Assembly (NCBI GenBank): GCA_943735955.1
Contig: OX030960.1
Location: forward strand, 7,870,932-7,934,931
Length of the DNA: 64,000 nt
Source of the DNA: Piscicola geometra
Taxonomy: Eukaryota > Annelida > Clitellata > Hirudinida > Piscicolidae
Reading direction: 5' to 3'
Made by a program: the position numbers and the translations under genes. Below, piece after piece: positions 1 to 13,200 of this stretch. The notes beneath the pieces were generated by a model that was given only the letters and a program-made list of their open reading frames with translations, was not told the DNA's origin and did not search any database. Each line of letters begins with the position of its first letter. Position 1 is the first letter of the stretch.

Positions 1-1904
1 CAGCGATCATTCATTCGTCTCCTCTATAACCACTTTCTTATTTATCGAAAGCAATCATCTGTTTGCTCAGATTCCAATATTTAACTGTTCGTGCCTTTTC
101 CCGTTCATCGCCAAATTGAGGACTAAACTGTTCAAACCTCGATGTTGAATGTTTTAGATGCATGTAAAAGGCAATTTGAATGCAAATTTTTTCTCAAGCT
201 TCTATTGAAGAGTAGTTTAAGACCTAGTTTGAGATTTGGTTCTTCCGGTTGAGAAGGGGTCAAGGTCGGTTGAGTTATGAGCCAGTAAACTGACCCGCTC
301 TTGACTTGCTCTTTTAGCTCTTTGTCGTTTGGCTTTTTATTTCTTGTATTGTATCCTGAGTTATATGCGCTGTGTTGTGCACTAAAAGACGTTGATGAAC
401 TTTGAAAGAGATTATCAAAACTGTGAGTGATAACAAGGTGTCAATGCGAAAACATGATATGAACATTTAAAAATTTTCATATCATCGAAGTTAATTCAAA
501 AATTGCTCGAGTATTTTAAGAAATTAAACTTCAAAATTTTCTTTCTGGAATATAAGAATTATTTGGGTTGACAGATTCGTCAGCATCAAATGCGGGTTCT
601 TCGAGTGAAAAGAATCGTGGAAAAATAATACTTTTTATTTTAAGAAATACAAAATGCCGAAATTGACTATAAAAATGTCGACATAGACTACAAAAAATGT
701 TGACATTGACTATAAAAATGCTTTAATTGTTTAATCAGAGTCGCAAATTGTTAATCAAGAAAATCAGAAAAAAATAAAAGTCGGCAGCTGATTTTAGTCT
801 AGAATAAATAGGACATTTATCATTACCAGAACGTCTCTCAGAGATCACTGTGAAAGAACCACCAAATGACCTGTCAAGAGTGCCCGAACCATTTATCCGG
901 GATTATGATAATAAATGAATTCCATCAGACGAGAATAAATTCTACGCTGGGCGAAGAATTATGGTCGTAATGGATGGAAAACATCTTTTGGAAAACAAAA
1001 ATCCTTTTTTCAACGGTGGATTTCTTTGATTGATGCAATTACGTCATTTTTAAGGGCTTTCATTGCGCCTCCTAAACACCAAGATGCCGGATAGAATAAA
1101 TAATATTCGGAATATTCTCGAACGTATGAAAATCTCTTTCTTCCCATATTTATGTTTCAATGGACTTTCATATGTCTCGCTTCCAGACCACTTTTAATAT
1201 TTTATTTGCAATTCCTCTTACGATAAGCCGCCGTAGTAATTAATCTTTTGAACCGATCAGCATTGCAAAGCACCGATGTTTGGAAAAAGAGAAATGAGTT
1301 TTGGAGTAATGGATTTAAACATTTTATTTATTCACATTTAGATTACAATTGAATTTTATTGCTTCGTTGCGGGTTTACTCTATATGAAAAAAGACTTGTT
1401 ACAAGTATTCAAAAATCAATTTTCATGCACCGAATGATTCGAGACAAATCTTCGCTCAGTTAAATAAAGTCAATAAACTCTATTAACCCAAGAGCCAGTA
1501 ATCCTATAAGCTGGATAAGAGATCATATATGAATGCAACGAGTGTTTGTATATTTAATATCAAGAAGCATTTCTAGGGTTTCTTTATGTAGTTTCCTAAG
1601 CGATGTATCTACATAATATAATCTATTTATTTATTCATCGGTCTTGACTAATTCACTTTATCAGTAAGCACGACACAGTCCTGAAACCGTTTTTGAGCTT
1701 TCCAGCTATTGAAGAAGCTTTTGCATCTAACATCTTGAAAGTATGCAGACTCATTCGTTTCAGAGAAAAATTGAATACGCGTTTATATTACGATTATGAA
1801 AGCTTGTTTTTACACATTTATGAAATCATTAAAAAAATATGTAAAAAAAGAAAGCTTTAAAAAAATAGATACAACATATTTTTTTCTCCTAAAAAACAAA
1901 TACT
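1..1904. other. AT-rich stretch with no supported gene
   Basis: I see no convincing coding exon on either strand here. The sequence is AT-rich with scattered homopolymer runs. It lies downstream of the minus-strand PLAT-like exon, so a 3' UTR or further 3' exons of that gene could lie here, but I could not find one with splice signals and a protein-like frame. The 66-codon plus-strand ORF at 1796-1996 is lysine/phenylalanine-rich and overlaps the PLAT-like exon antisense, so I do not count it as a gene. Confidence 0.5.
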
Positions 1905-2849
1905 TTATAAAGCACTGCTACAAATTCTTACAAACTCACGGGCGGGCGGCGGACACTGTGCCACTTTGGCATATGCGTAGTAGTAGGAGCCTCTGAAGGT
2001 GTAAGCGTTCGAGGCGTTCGTTGAGCCGGAACACGTCCAAGCGTCCTTGTCGCCTGGTTCGAAACTAAAGGTTTTGATCACCACAGGACTCTTCTCGATG
2101 CCTTGTATTCTTTTTATTTCTGTTTCTTTTTTTGGGTTCTCTGAGCTTTTGATGTTTTCATCGTTGAATAGATTGGAAAGTTGTTTGTAGGCGGTGGTGT
2201 GTGAGATGTTGTTGTCTTGGTAGTTCAGCGTGAGATTGTCTGGTCTGAGTCTATCAAGATCTGATGAATCTGAGTGGGTAGGAAGTTGCTTGTAGGAACC
2301 ACAAGTCATTCGGAGCGTTTCGGTGTTTTCGTAGTTGAAACCCCGCTGGAAAGTTCCGCCACTCGAAGCATGGAAGCACTCGAGAAAGTCTCCGTTGTTC
2401 GAGAGACGGATCAAGTTTTTAGTGGTGCAGTCGTTGTGGTATTCCATGTTCACGATCCACTCTTGGCCGGAGGAGGGCTGGAAGACGATCAGGTACGAAG
2501 GTTGCCAAGCCGCTGTGGAGTGGAAGGTCAGTTGGACGTCGGTCAAGACGCACAAGTCGGTGTATGAGAGCGTGTTGAGGAGGTGGATGTCACTGTCAGA
2601 GAGCATAGAGCCGTGGTAGATCTGTTTGTCCTGGTCTTCATGCACCCAGTCGTCTCCTTGCCGATCCTTACCCACCCTCACCCACACCGAGCCGTCCCTC
2701 CGGACACTCACATACACTTCGCCACTTTTTCCTTCGTTCCCGTGCGGATCTTCTCTCAATTTCTTTTTCTCCAACTTTTCCTCTTCCAATTTCTCTCTCA
2801 AAGCAAAAGACGCTCCATTAACAACCCTTTGTCGGTCGTGAACTTGATT
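1905..2849 (-). CDS. Large exon of a putative PLAT/LH2-like domain protein (partial gene)
   Basis: An open frame of about 314 codons, far longer than chance in this AT-rich sequence. It opens after a good minus-strand acceptor (TTTCAG, junction at 2849/2850) in phase 0. It ends either at the stop at 1905-1907 or at a donor (GTGAGT) at 1939, leaving phase 1. The first 35 residues include a Lys/Glu-rich probable helix or coiled coil (LEEEKLEKKK). The next roughly 120 residues resemble a PLAT (lipoxygenase homology) beta-sandwich: an IYHGS segment followed by LLNTLSYTDL, then an aromatic strand with WQPSYLIVF and SGQEW, the spacing seen in polycystin- and LOXHD1-type PLAT domains. The rest (Asn/Ser-rich, then CSGSTNAS) I do not recognise. 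PLAT domains bind lipid or protein at membranes. The fold call is by eye. There is no good start codon, so 5' exons lie at higher coordinates. Confidence 0.6.
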   Translation of the reverse strand, partial: NQVHDRQRVVNGASFALREKLEEEKLEKKKLREDPHGNEGKSGEVYVSVRRDGSVWVRVGKDRQGDDWVHEDQDKQIYHGSMLSDSDIHLLNTLSYTDLCVLTDVQLTFHSTAAWQPSYLIVFQPSSGQEWIVNMEYHNDCTTKNLIRLSNNGDFLECFHASSGGTFQRGFNYENTETLRMTCGSYKQLPTHSDSSDLDRLRPDNLTLNYQDNNISHTTAYKQLSNLFNDENIKSSENPKKETEIKRIQGIEKSPVVIKTFSFEPGDKDAWTCSGSTNASNAYTFRGSYYYAYAKVAQCPPPAREFVRICSSAL

Positions 2850-3564
2850 CTGAAATTAAATTGCAAAGTAAGTTATTACTTTTGCGTTTTGTATATTAAA
2901 TTTAAATTTGCTTTACAATGCAAAAAATATTCTCTTACCATGCTGAGATTTTTAAATTTCGCTTTTTTCGTTTTTTCTTCTTTACTTTTTTCTTGAAATG
3001 AAATGTAAAAATAATGAATTTTAAAATAATAAAACAAGATTCTATGTAAATTGACAGTTTGTTTATCCTCTCCCAAAACCCGACTTTAATATAAAGTTAC
3101 TTAATAAAGTTTATCGCACGGCCTTTATTGTTCTTAGAATAAAAATAGCATGAGGTATCGTGAAACGATCTAATCTGGTATATTACTCCCAAGCTAACAC
3201 CACTGTTCTTTTAAACTATGTTTGGTAAATTTTCAAGATTTAAGATTGTTCAAGGCCCTTTTATTGTGTTGTTACGTCAAGCTGCACACTCCACATTTTT
3301 TAAATCCTTTTTAAATCATTTTAAAATTAGTTTTAGGAATTTGGAAAAAAGTTTAATTGTAAAAAATGTTTAACTGCAAAAAGATTTCGATATTCGATAC
3401 TTATTTGAGTTTAATTGAAATTCAACTCACTTATTGAGTAATGACGTGATATCTAAAAAAAAAAGTAATAGTGGATCAATTAACTTTTCTTTTCAATCTA
3501 TTTTTTCAATTTATTTTTTAAAATATTGCTTTCAGTCTTGGAGAAAAACTTTCACACTTTGTTA

Positions 3565-3608
3565 GTCAACTGACCGACAGATGGACAAAATTTGTCGGTC
3601 AATTGTGA
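3565..3608. repeat. Short inverted repeat (hairpin)
   Basis: AACTGACCGACA is followed about a dozen bases later by its near-perfect complement TGTCGGTCAATT, giving a stem of roughly 12 bp in AT-rich sequence. It could be the core of a small foldback element or an extruding hairpin. I could not define outer ends or a target duplication. Confidence 0.5.
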
Positions 3609-3902
3609 CCTTTGTCAATCCAAGTTTGAATTTTTTTGAAAATTATTATTTCAAAGATTAATTTTAACACGCTTAAAAAATGTGTTGTAAATTTAATTTT
3701 TTTAGTATAATGATGAGCAGTCGATTATTTTCGAATGATTCACGTATTTTTCAATGATATTCCACAAAAACAGTTTCGTTTCAATAACTCAAAAACAAAA
3801 TCAGCAATAATTCCAGAAAAAAAATATTAAAAAATTATTTTCTTTTTTACCAAAAAGAAATTTGAATGATTTTTTAATTCTGAAAATCACTGTCAGTCTT
3901 AC

Positions 3903-3975
3903 GAACCGACCAAACGGATTTCGTTGTCGGTATTTTGCCTTATCCTCGGTATAAACCAGCGGGCTTTTGCCATGG
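3903..3975 (-). CDS. Possible short upstream exon of the PLAT-like gene
   Basis: A GC-richer 73-bp island bounded on the minus strand by a plausible acceptor (AATTGCAG) and a strong donor (GTAAGA). One open frame reads HGKSPLVYTEDKAKYRQR and ends in phase 0, which would join the phase-0 start of the exon at 2849. However, the phase left by the candidate exon at 4050-4111 selects a different frame, so the three cannot all be joined as drawn. A missing exon or a wrong splice choice would explain this. Confidence 0.3.
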
Positions 3976-4049
3976 CTGCAATTTAAAATCAAATAAAATT
4001 ATTAATTATCTCCCGCATTCAAACATTTATTTTTAGACTTCAGACTCAC

Positions 4050-4111
4050 CAGCAATGGGACCACCCTCCTTGGAGTCGTCAAGCCTCAACAACACATAGC
4101 CGCTGTTCATG
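4050..4111 (-). CDS. Possible short upstream exon of the PLAT-like gene
   Basis: A 62-bp GC-richer island flanked by an acceptor (GGTGCAG) and a good donor (GTGAGTC). Only one frame is open and reads MNSGYVLLRLDDSKEGGP, ending in phase 1. It looks more protein-like than its surroundings but is too short to assign to a family. Its phase agrees with one frame of the exon at 3903-3975, but that combination does not continue open into the exon at 2849. Confidence 0.3.
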
Positions 4112-6300
4112 CTGCACCAATCTTAATTGTGAAAGTTTATAAATTTTAATTTTTACAAATCCAATTAAATATAATATTAAATTAATATAATTACATAATT
4201 GGATTGATAAATATTGGACGAAAAATAAAATACTCAGTAGTTTATTGTGTGATGTGCAATGAATCTGAATAGAATCGATGTAACGATGAATGGGATTAAA
4301 TGGTATGTCTTTGTTTATATTCCTAAAATGAATAAGAAAACTTCTCAAGGTTAAAGAATAGAAGTATGATTAAACTCAAAATCTTTAGTTTACTTTCAAT
4401 TTTTTTTCTTGTTAAAAAAAATAAATTATAGCTATTCGCGCAAATGAAATGGACTTATTGATTTGGTATCCAAGCGTTCTTTAAGAAACTTTATTAAACT
4501 CTAATTTTACATAAAAAGAATATGGACGAAAAAGTAAAGGCAAAATTCAGAGAATTTACTTAGAAACAGAAACTCACATTGATTTTTTTGTTCTGTCTCA
4601 TTTTAGTATTTGTCCTATTTTAGAATGGAAAAAATCTCGAAACTTCATGTTCAAATATCTAGGAATTCTTACTTTTCATCCCATCCGAACATCATGCACT
4701 ATATTCTAACTCAGCTAGGGTTAGAGTTTGAATTTTTAACAAAAATAAAAATTATGTTTGAGTATAAAGTTTTTATTACACAGTACCATTCTAAAATGAA
4801 ACTATTGATAAAACTTATATTAAAATTTATTGGCAAAATTCAAATTAAATTCTAGAAGATCTCGCTTCACAGGAATTTTTTTCATAAGCCAAAGCTAAAA
4901 TAGGAACTAAAAAACATTCGAATTTTCTACTAAGATTACTTACATTTTTTATTTAAAAAATAAGAAAAATTGAAAACAAAGAGAAGACATTGTTGATATG
5001 TCAAGACGTGTGTTAAGAAAAAACAAAACCATCCTTAAGACTGTAGTCTACAGTTGATTGTTATATCAAATAAGTGGATGTAAATGGAATCGGAAAAACG
5101 ATGAAAAAGACAATAAGAAAAAGCCTTTGGGGATGACACAAGAGGTGTTTATTCATGCAATAGAGAGGAGGGTTGTCTGGTGAATATGAAAACGTAGCAA
5201 TTTGCCTCTAAAAGACTGAAAAAAATGATAATCATATAAGCCTTTTAACCATAAGCCAGCTCAAAGCTGAGTGTCAAAAGATTTTTTTCCCTCTAAGTGA
5301 TCCCGATTAATTAATTAACAAGAGAAATAAGTTAGGCGGATGCTGATAAATGGCTTAATAATTATAAAAGCTGATTAGTTGTGATTAAACTCTGTACGAA
5401 GAATGCAGCTTAGAGGTAGTATGTCTAGGAATATAGCTCCATAACACTTAGATTCAAGGCGCAAAGTAGAATGAACTCCATCAAGATGAATGATCAATTC
5501 CTCAGGGCATCGAGGAAGTGAAATGTGTGGTGAGTAATTAGAAATAGCCCGTTAATGAAGATTATTCCTTTATCCACTTGCTAATTCAAGGTGATTAAAT
5601 GCGAGGTAGACTTCCAAAAAAGAAATTCTAATAGTATACTTTTTTGGATGGAGAATACATTTCTCGATGTAAATGTTTGTGAGTAAAAAAAATCGTGTAA
5701 AGGAAAATATTGTAATTATTAGTCTAGGCTGAAAGATTTTTAGTTAGATTATCTATTCCGTGTCAGAATATTAATCCGATGAAGTCCGTATTAATCACAT
5801 GATTTTTGACTGAAGCTTTTTTGATGGTGCACTGCGGCGCTGATAATTCAATTAAAAGTTTTCAGAATCTGTAAATCTCATTGTAAAATGGTTTTAACAA
5901 ATTATATTTTTAAAAATTGATTTGATTATAAAAAATTAGTATAAATGTTGATCTTCTTGTTATTTTACTTATTTCATAAGAAAGACCTCTCATTTAAACT
6001 TAATGTTTCATCAACGCCTTCTCCTAAGCCTAGGACCTAAGGATGCATTCTACTTTGAATTGCTTTAGTCACTAGAAACCCTTTGATGGCAGACTGCATT
6101 ACTCGAGAGCTTCAAGCATTTCAGTTGAACTATTCAAAGTGGCGCTCACATGCTTTCACCTCACTCAAGAGATCCGATCACGGAACATTCACCTTCTCCA
6201 AACTTACTTTTCCAATTAGGTGCGACTTATAAGGCATGAAAAGCTTCTTTATTTCTTCGTTAAAGAGAAGAAATTTTTTTTGAAAAATAAAATCTAGTAT
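4112..6300. other. AT-rich stretch with no supported gene
   Basis: No exon-like islands, RNA genes or repeats of note. Chance ORFs such as 4610-4855 plus are Ile/Lys/Phe-rich with no splice context. Confidence 0.5.
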
Positions 6301-6500
6301 NNNNNNNNNNNNNNNNNNNNNNNNNNNNNNNNNNNNNNNNNNNNNNNNNNNNNNNNNNNNNNNNNNNNNNNNNNNNNNNNNNNNNNNNNNNNNNNNNNNN
6401 NNNNNNNNNNNNNNNNNNNNNNNNNNNNNNNNNNNNNNNNNNNNNNNNNNNNNNNNNNNNNNNNNNNNNNNNNNNNNNNNNNNNNNNNNNNNNNNNNNNN
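6301..6500. other. Assembly gap (200 N)
   Basis: A run of exactly 200 undetermined bases. A round number suggests a scaffolding gap of arbitrary size. The left flank ends with TAGTAT and the right flank begins AGTATA, so the two sides may overlap or be a short repeat. Confidence 0.99.
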
Positions 6501-9500
6501 AGTATACATTAAAGGAATCTTGAATAAGGAGAAGTTAAAATTGTTGCTGAATGAGAGAGAGAGTTTAGTGTCTAGAAGAAAAGTTTAAGAAAAAACAAAA
6601 AGGAAATTTGTTTTTTTATAGTTAAAGTTAGTAAATACACAAAAAGGACGCATGTTGCTCTAATGGAAGCAGCAATAAATCTTGTACAGTTCAGATGAAT
6701 CTTCTCTAGAACTGTTAGTCATTTATTGACCCGTCACGCAATGTATGGGTGATGACTCCTGACCCGGCTCCTCTCTTCTGAATTCTAGCCAAGTTTCTGC
6801 CTATTTGACTTTATAATTGACTCGAAATGTAATACTTTGTTGGATTATATAAAAATTATATAAAAATAGTTTGTTATTAATTAAGATCTTTCCACATTTT
6901 TATCATTTAATGAAATTTTGTTTAGATTTTTAAAGATTTTAATCAAAAATTCCAGAGTTATTTACATCAAAATGTTAATAAGATAACATTTTTTATAACA
7001 TAAAAAATATGTTTGAAACCTGTTTGATTGTACAAACTAATGTGTCAGTTACAGACACAAGAGTCTTTAAACCAACGTATACTAAAACCAAACAATTATG
7101 AGTGTATTCTGTCTGTTTTTAATTAAGTTTTTAATTTCGTTTGATAACTTAGTTCTTGAAATTCACTGTGAAACTATGACATTAACCTCTCGAATATCCC
7201 CCAATGCTTCGGGGTTAATGGAAAAATCGGAAAAATTATTGTTTTTAAATAGGTAAATAATTGTTTTGAAAAGTTGAAAAAATGTGAAAAAAATAAATTA
7301 GAAATCGTTTACTATTTTCAAATTTAAACATTCGTTTGATCAATGTTTGTATTTCTCTCTGATAAATTAGGTTTTTTCCTCTCAATATATTCATTTAAAA
7401 ACTTTTAAACATGAATCTTTGAAACAAATTGGTATTTTTAATCAACCTGATATTTCTTTTTTCATTAAAGTTTGTTTTTGAATTTTGAAATCATTTAACT
7501 TGTTTGATAAATAAGCTTTTGTGTTTTAGAAATTAGGTCGAAGGCTCGGAATAGAAGGAGTTCGAGTGTGTTCGAGAGGTTATTGTGCTGACATCACAAT
7601 AGATTTACACCTCATTTCAGAGAGATTTCTCTTTTTATTGTTTTTTCGTAAACAAATATTTTAAAAATGTTTTAGATTTTTAAATGTTCTTTGTAGCGTT
7701 ACCCTGCTGAAGAAACTATTGAATTGAAAATAAATTGAAAAGACGCTGATTAAATTATACAATCTAATCCTTATATTCCTAAATGAAGAAAAAGACAAAA
7801 TTAAAAATCTATGTCTTTCTAAAAAAACCTTTGTAAAATAATTTATTGAGTTTGCAGTTTGAGAAAAAAAAACTAATTTTTTTTGCATACAATTGCGAGT
7901 CTTAGAAAAGGAATAAAGTGTCGAGGAAGTTTCATGTGAAGCACGAGTCGACGACTGAAATAGCACGCGTAGACAATCACAAAACATTTCTATCTCTTTC
8001 ATTCACCAGTGTAAAAGTTATGCTTTAAAAAAACTCTTGTTTATTTCTCGTTTGAAACTTAACAAGTGAATAAATTACAAAGAGTCAAAAACTGGGAGTT
8101 TTTTCTAGGTTTGGAAAGAAAAACGTACAAATCGTAAAACTAGAAAAAATTTCAAACTTTTTGTTAGCGATGGGGTTTTGCTGTAATTAAACTTTTGGTT
8201 TTTCTTTAGCTTAAAAGACCAAATTTAAAATCGGTACTTAAAACAGTTTATTTAGTGAGTTCGTCCCTTGAGAATTCTCAAATGGTTTTCTTTAATTTTG
8301 AGATTGAAAAAGTATAACGAAAGAATCTTAAAATATCTGATATTTGCTTAGAGTTTACTTAATAATGGTAATTGACTATTAAAAATACATTTTCATTTAG
8401 AAATTTAAAAAAAAGAAGATTTGCTTGACTAATCGAGTGAAGTTTATTAAATATGTTACTCAATGCATCAGAACCGTTTGTCGTTGAATCAGAAAGCTTC
8501 TGGAGACGTTTCTAAATTTTAATTTTGCATTGAAGCTTTCTTTCCGAGTTCAAAAAACATTTTTCGTTTGTTCGAAAAAACGGCGAAAAAATCTCTAACA
8601 AATATAACTAGAAAATCTGAAGCAAGCATGCAAAAGCTACCACAAATACACAACAACACAAGTACACAACATCAAATCTAAGCAACAACACACGTACTTT
8701 CAATTATAATTAAAAACTATTAATTAATTATTAATTAATTATAATTAAACGTCCACGCTTGGCCGCTTGCTGCTTCGTTCTAGGTGATTCAACAAAAAAC
8801 CCTTGACGAGTTTTGCCCAAATAAATCTCTGAAAACATATCAGTGACGATTTCGTGTTAGAAAACATCTGAAAAAGATCTCGTGGACTGTGGATTTTCAA
8901 GAAGGAAATAAATCTATGCGGACTAAATTCGAATGTTTCAACTTTTAGTGGCGGGCACTTTTATTTCATTCGGTATAATACGAGGATTTATCGAAGCAGC
9001 ACTGATGCAACTTTATGAAGTCCACCCTTCACTTTCGTCAATTGATTTCAATTTATGACTTATTCTCCCTTGATATTTCAAGAGTGCCATCGGCTATCCG
9101 CTGGGTACGCCATGTTCTGAAAGATCACAAGAACACACAACTCTATTTGCCATACATTCAACTTTTGATTAGTAACTTATGAAACTTATAAATTATTATT
9201 ATTAAATTAATTGATTTATGTTTGTAAATCATATAAATATTTATCTGTAGTTAAATTATATTGAAGAAATCTGAAATTGAGGCACTTAAAATGAGGATAA
9301 ACTCAGTGTCGCGACCTGAAAGACTCGCCAATGTGACCTTGAAAACTGCTTCAGAATCTGATTTGAAGCATTCATAATTAAAATGCAATTTATCCATGAA
9401 AGCAAAAAGATCAAATTCGTATAATTAAATTTGCAAGCGCTGACATGAGCCTGTCGCACGGGAATCACGCAGGGTTACGGAGTGTGTTTTCAGGACGCTG

Positions 9501-9891
9501 TGAAAGATTGTGAAAAAACACTGTTTTTGAAATTTGAGGGCTCTGTGAAAAAGAGCCTACAAGTTGAATTGTATGCAGACCTACTCAAACGCTTAGTTTT
9601 TAAGATTAAGATTTTATTTTTTGATTTTTTAAGATTTTAATACTATACTTATTTTTCAATAGAATTCTTCAACTAAATATTCAAACGATATAAGAGATTA
9701 TACAATCTTATTCTTTATTTATAAGTTCTTCTTATTGCCGTTTGAAGTGTCGTCTGATGACTTCATACAACATGTATTACAAGTATAATTGCATTAAAAA
9801 GAACAATTTCTAGGCCATTTTGCGTCAAATCGTAGTCTCTGATTCACATAATAATTTAAAGTTCTTTCAAGTTTTTTTTATAGAATAATTA
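6501..9891. other. AT-rich stretch with no supported gene
   Basis: No coding exon recognised on either strand. The only structure noted is an AT palindrome at about 8700-8748, built from TTAATTAAT-type blocks, which could extrude as a cruciform. The 113-codon minus ORF at 7661-8002 is low-complexity and lacks any family motif. Confidence 0.5.
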
Positions 9892-10259
9892 GATTTTTCA
9901 GGTAGAATATTTAGTATATTTAAAAATAATTTTTCAAGTAGAATATTTAGTATATTTAAATATAATTTTTCAAGTAGAATATTTAGTATATTTAAAAATA
10001 ATTTTTCAAGTAGAATATTTAGTATATTTAAAAATAATTTTTCAATTAGAATATTTAGTATATTTAAAAATAATTTTTCAAGTAGAATATTTAGTATATT
10101 TAAAAATAATTTTTCAAGTAGAATATTTAGTATATTTAAAAATAATTTTTCAAGTAGAATATTTAGTATATTTAAAAATAATTTTTCAAGTAGAATATTT
10201 AGTATATTTAAAAATAATTTTTCAAGTAGAATATTTAGTATATTTAAAAATAATTTTTC
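9892..10259. repeat. Minisatellite, 36-bp unit, about 10 copies
   Basis: An AT-rich unit containing TAGAATATTTAGTATATTT recurs with a constant 36-bp period; copies begin near 9903, 9939, 9975, 10011, 10047, 10083, 10119, 10155, 10191 and 10227. The copies are nearly identical: the first has GG for AG, one has ATTAG for AGTAG and one has a single internal change. This homogeneity implies recent expansion. Confidence 0.95.
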
Positions 10260-13200
10260 TGCGCAATAATTACTATTTATTATTTATGTGCAGAACCCAA
10301 GAGATTGTTATAAATAACAATACAAAAACGTGAAATGGTGGCTGCACTTCTGAATTACTTAATAAATAATTCACGCTTTTTCGAATAGAAAAAAGCGCGA
10401 AAATCAGAATAGGGTATATAAGAACCCATATATCTGTTTATGCGAACAAATACAATATTGCAAGTTTACCATAAATAAAGGGCCACTTTTGCAAGAAAAT
10501 TTTAAGGGAATTAATAACATTAGAAGAGCTAGAAGAGAACGTGTGATGGTGTGGTGTAAGAGAGTTGTGAAATATTTAATTGTATCATTTAATTTTTGTC
10601 ATAGACTCTATTCGTGCAACTGCATATGTTGTAGGAAATATTTTTTAAAGGTTCTTGAATAAATATTCTAATGCTTCGAGAACAATGTCGACGTGCCGTT
10701 TTTCAGTCTCTAATGATGACTTTAAAAGCAAGAGGGTATTTATTTCTGAAAAAGTTGTAAAAAATATTTGACATTTTACAAAATCTTTTGTTTTTGAATA
10801 AAATCGCTATTATAAAACTCTCACGAGGATTGATTGAAGCGGCCTGAACTTTACCAGAAAGGCATCAAGCCGATTTTATGGTTTCACACACGAAATTATT
10901 AAACGTCAGCACTCTGACACCAATTAGTTAAGCGATGAAAAACTCTTTGTAAAAGATTCCCAAATTTTTATTTTTATTTTGAACTGGTTATTAATTTTTT
11001 TTAAACAACGAATTTTTTTCGATTTTATTGAACTTTAGAAGATTGAATAACTAAGAAACTGTTTTTTTATCCTTTAAGAGAGACACAATAAAGAAGCTAC
11101 ATTTTTATTTTAAAACTTTTTCAAATGAGAATTCTTCTGTGTTAAAAGAAAAGTAAGGATTGCAAATATTTTTGCCCATTTTAAGAATTTTATAAACTTG
11201 AATTTTTATTTTGTAATAAAAATTATTTTTTTAACCTGTCGAAATCTTAAATAACTTTTAATTTGGAAAAATCCAACAGTTTGAAGAGATCATTTAAAAT
11301 TATTTCATATTTATTGTTTTATTAAAAACTAATTTCATTCTCTAGAAAGAAGTTATGTTCAATCTCGGTGTCATCAGCAACTCCTATCGTCTCATCCTAA
11401 CTGATTTTCACTACTACTTCTAAATTCCATTCACGAAGTGTGCAACCAGTTGCTGCATGTAAGGCACCCCAACTCGAAGTTTAATAACAATACTTTTTTT
11501 TTCAATGATTAAATATTTCAATTTTCAAGAACCACACTGCTTCACACACTTTTCAAGTTACATTTTCAAAAGCCTCCACTGACAAAACAACTTTAGATTC
11601 GACTGAGAAAGCCAAGCGACTAAACTGCATTCATGTCAAATTCATGTCAAATACGCAAGAACGTTTATATTAATAGAAGGCCACTTGTTATAGTTAATGA
11701 TGGAACGCTTGAGACGTCACTCTGCCCGAACTGCAGACCGTCGCAGAGGCTTCGGGTGAGTTATTGCCTAATTCGTTGCCTGCGAACACACTCAGAGTAA
11801 ACAGATGAATGAATGTGGAAGGTATTTACCAAAGTACTCGATGCAAATGACAAGCGATTTTTGACAGTAATAACTCTTGCTTATTTGCTCGTTCACTTTC
11901 TCGGGTCTATTTTTCAAAAGTCTTTTTTTGGTTTAAAAAATGTATAAATCGAGTTTTTATACTTTTTTTAAAACTTTTCCAATGAGACGGTTTGAAATGC
12001 CCCATAAGAATGAAGTTGAAATTTAATTTAATTCTATAAGTGAATTTAACATATTGAAAACTTTGGAAACATCAGGAGTGGGAAACAGTATTGGTTTACA
12101 ATAAACAGATTTTTTGGGTAATTTTAATCTAATTTTTCCGAAAAGAATGATTTATTTGACAAGTTATATAAATGGCTAAAATTCAGGCAATTTTTTCTTG
12201 CTTTATCTGCATTTAAATTGTCATTAAAAAATAGACTAGAGGATTTTGATGTTTTAAAAAGTGAAAACTTCAACATAGTCGTGACATTGACTGATCAGGT
12301 GAGCATCTAGAGTTAAAACCAGAAACAATTAAAAAAATTCACTGCCAAGAAACTTATTCAATTTATTAAAAAAAACAAAGGCTTAAATAATAATAAATTT
12401 AAATTTCGTTTTCAACAAAATGGAAAAAACTGTAATTTGAGGATATATATATAGAGTAACAGGAAATAAGGTGGTAAATAAAAGGAATACGTGTGAAGTT
12501 TACTTTTTAAAGTAATGTATTGCCTGCCTGACATAAATACAAGGCGTTGTGGAGTCTTCACTGAAGCACCTGGTGCAACAGGGAAGCATAAAATGGCACG
12601 TTCATATGCAAAACGACTTCTTTACATACATCGACGACATCAATAAAGCCTCAAACGTTTTGGAAAAAAATTCCAAAATACAAAACGGATTTTTTTATCT
12701 AGTGAAGTTCCAATTTTTGCGTTATTTATCAGACGTTTCGGTGATTTCTTCGAGAATAAAAAATCTCCAATTAGACCTGAGGTGCGTTGGAATTTGATGA
12801 GTTCTTTGAAGTGATGCTTGTGCTTTTACTTCACCCACTACTGCTGTCACCACCAATTATATTGAAAAAAGAAATTTAAATCAGAAAAAATGTTTTTTAA
12901 TATTTTTGAAATTAGCTCAAGCTGCCGCGAAATTGTATTTTCGGTTTTAATTCCTACATCAACAAGAAATCTTTTTACTCATTAAGCAGAAAAATGTTAA
13001 AAGAAAAAAAAAAAAAATAGTTTTGAAACACATATTTTTATTTCTTCATTTTGATTTCAGTTTGAGAGCCTAATGAAGAGACATTGAAGAAAATCTAAAA
13101 CTCTTGTGAAAATCTTCTTTGAAGCATGTTTGCTCAAATTGCCAATAAAATATGCTCAAGATAAATTAGTTCAGAAAATGTTTTGAAGGTTCATTAATTT

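Noticed and set aside
6294..6509. 71-codon ORF across the gap
   Set aside because: It consists of undetermined residues from the N run.
12549..12797. 82-codon plus ORF starting MESSLKHLVQQG
   Set aside because: The start looks protein-like, but the rest is AT-driven; there is no motif and no clear splice partner.
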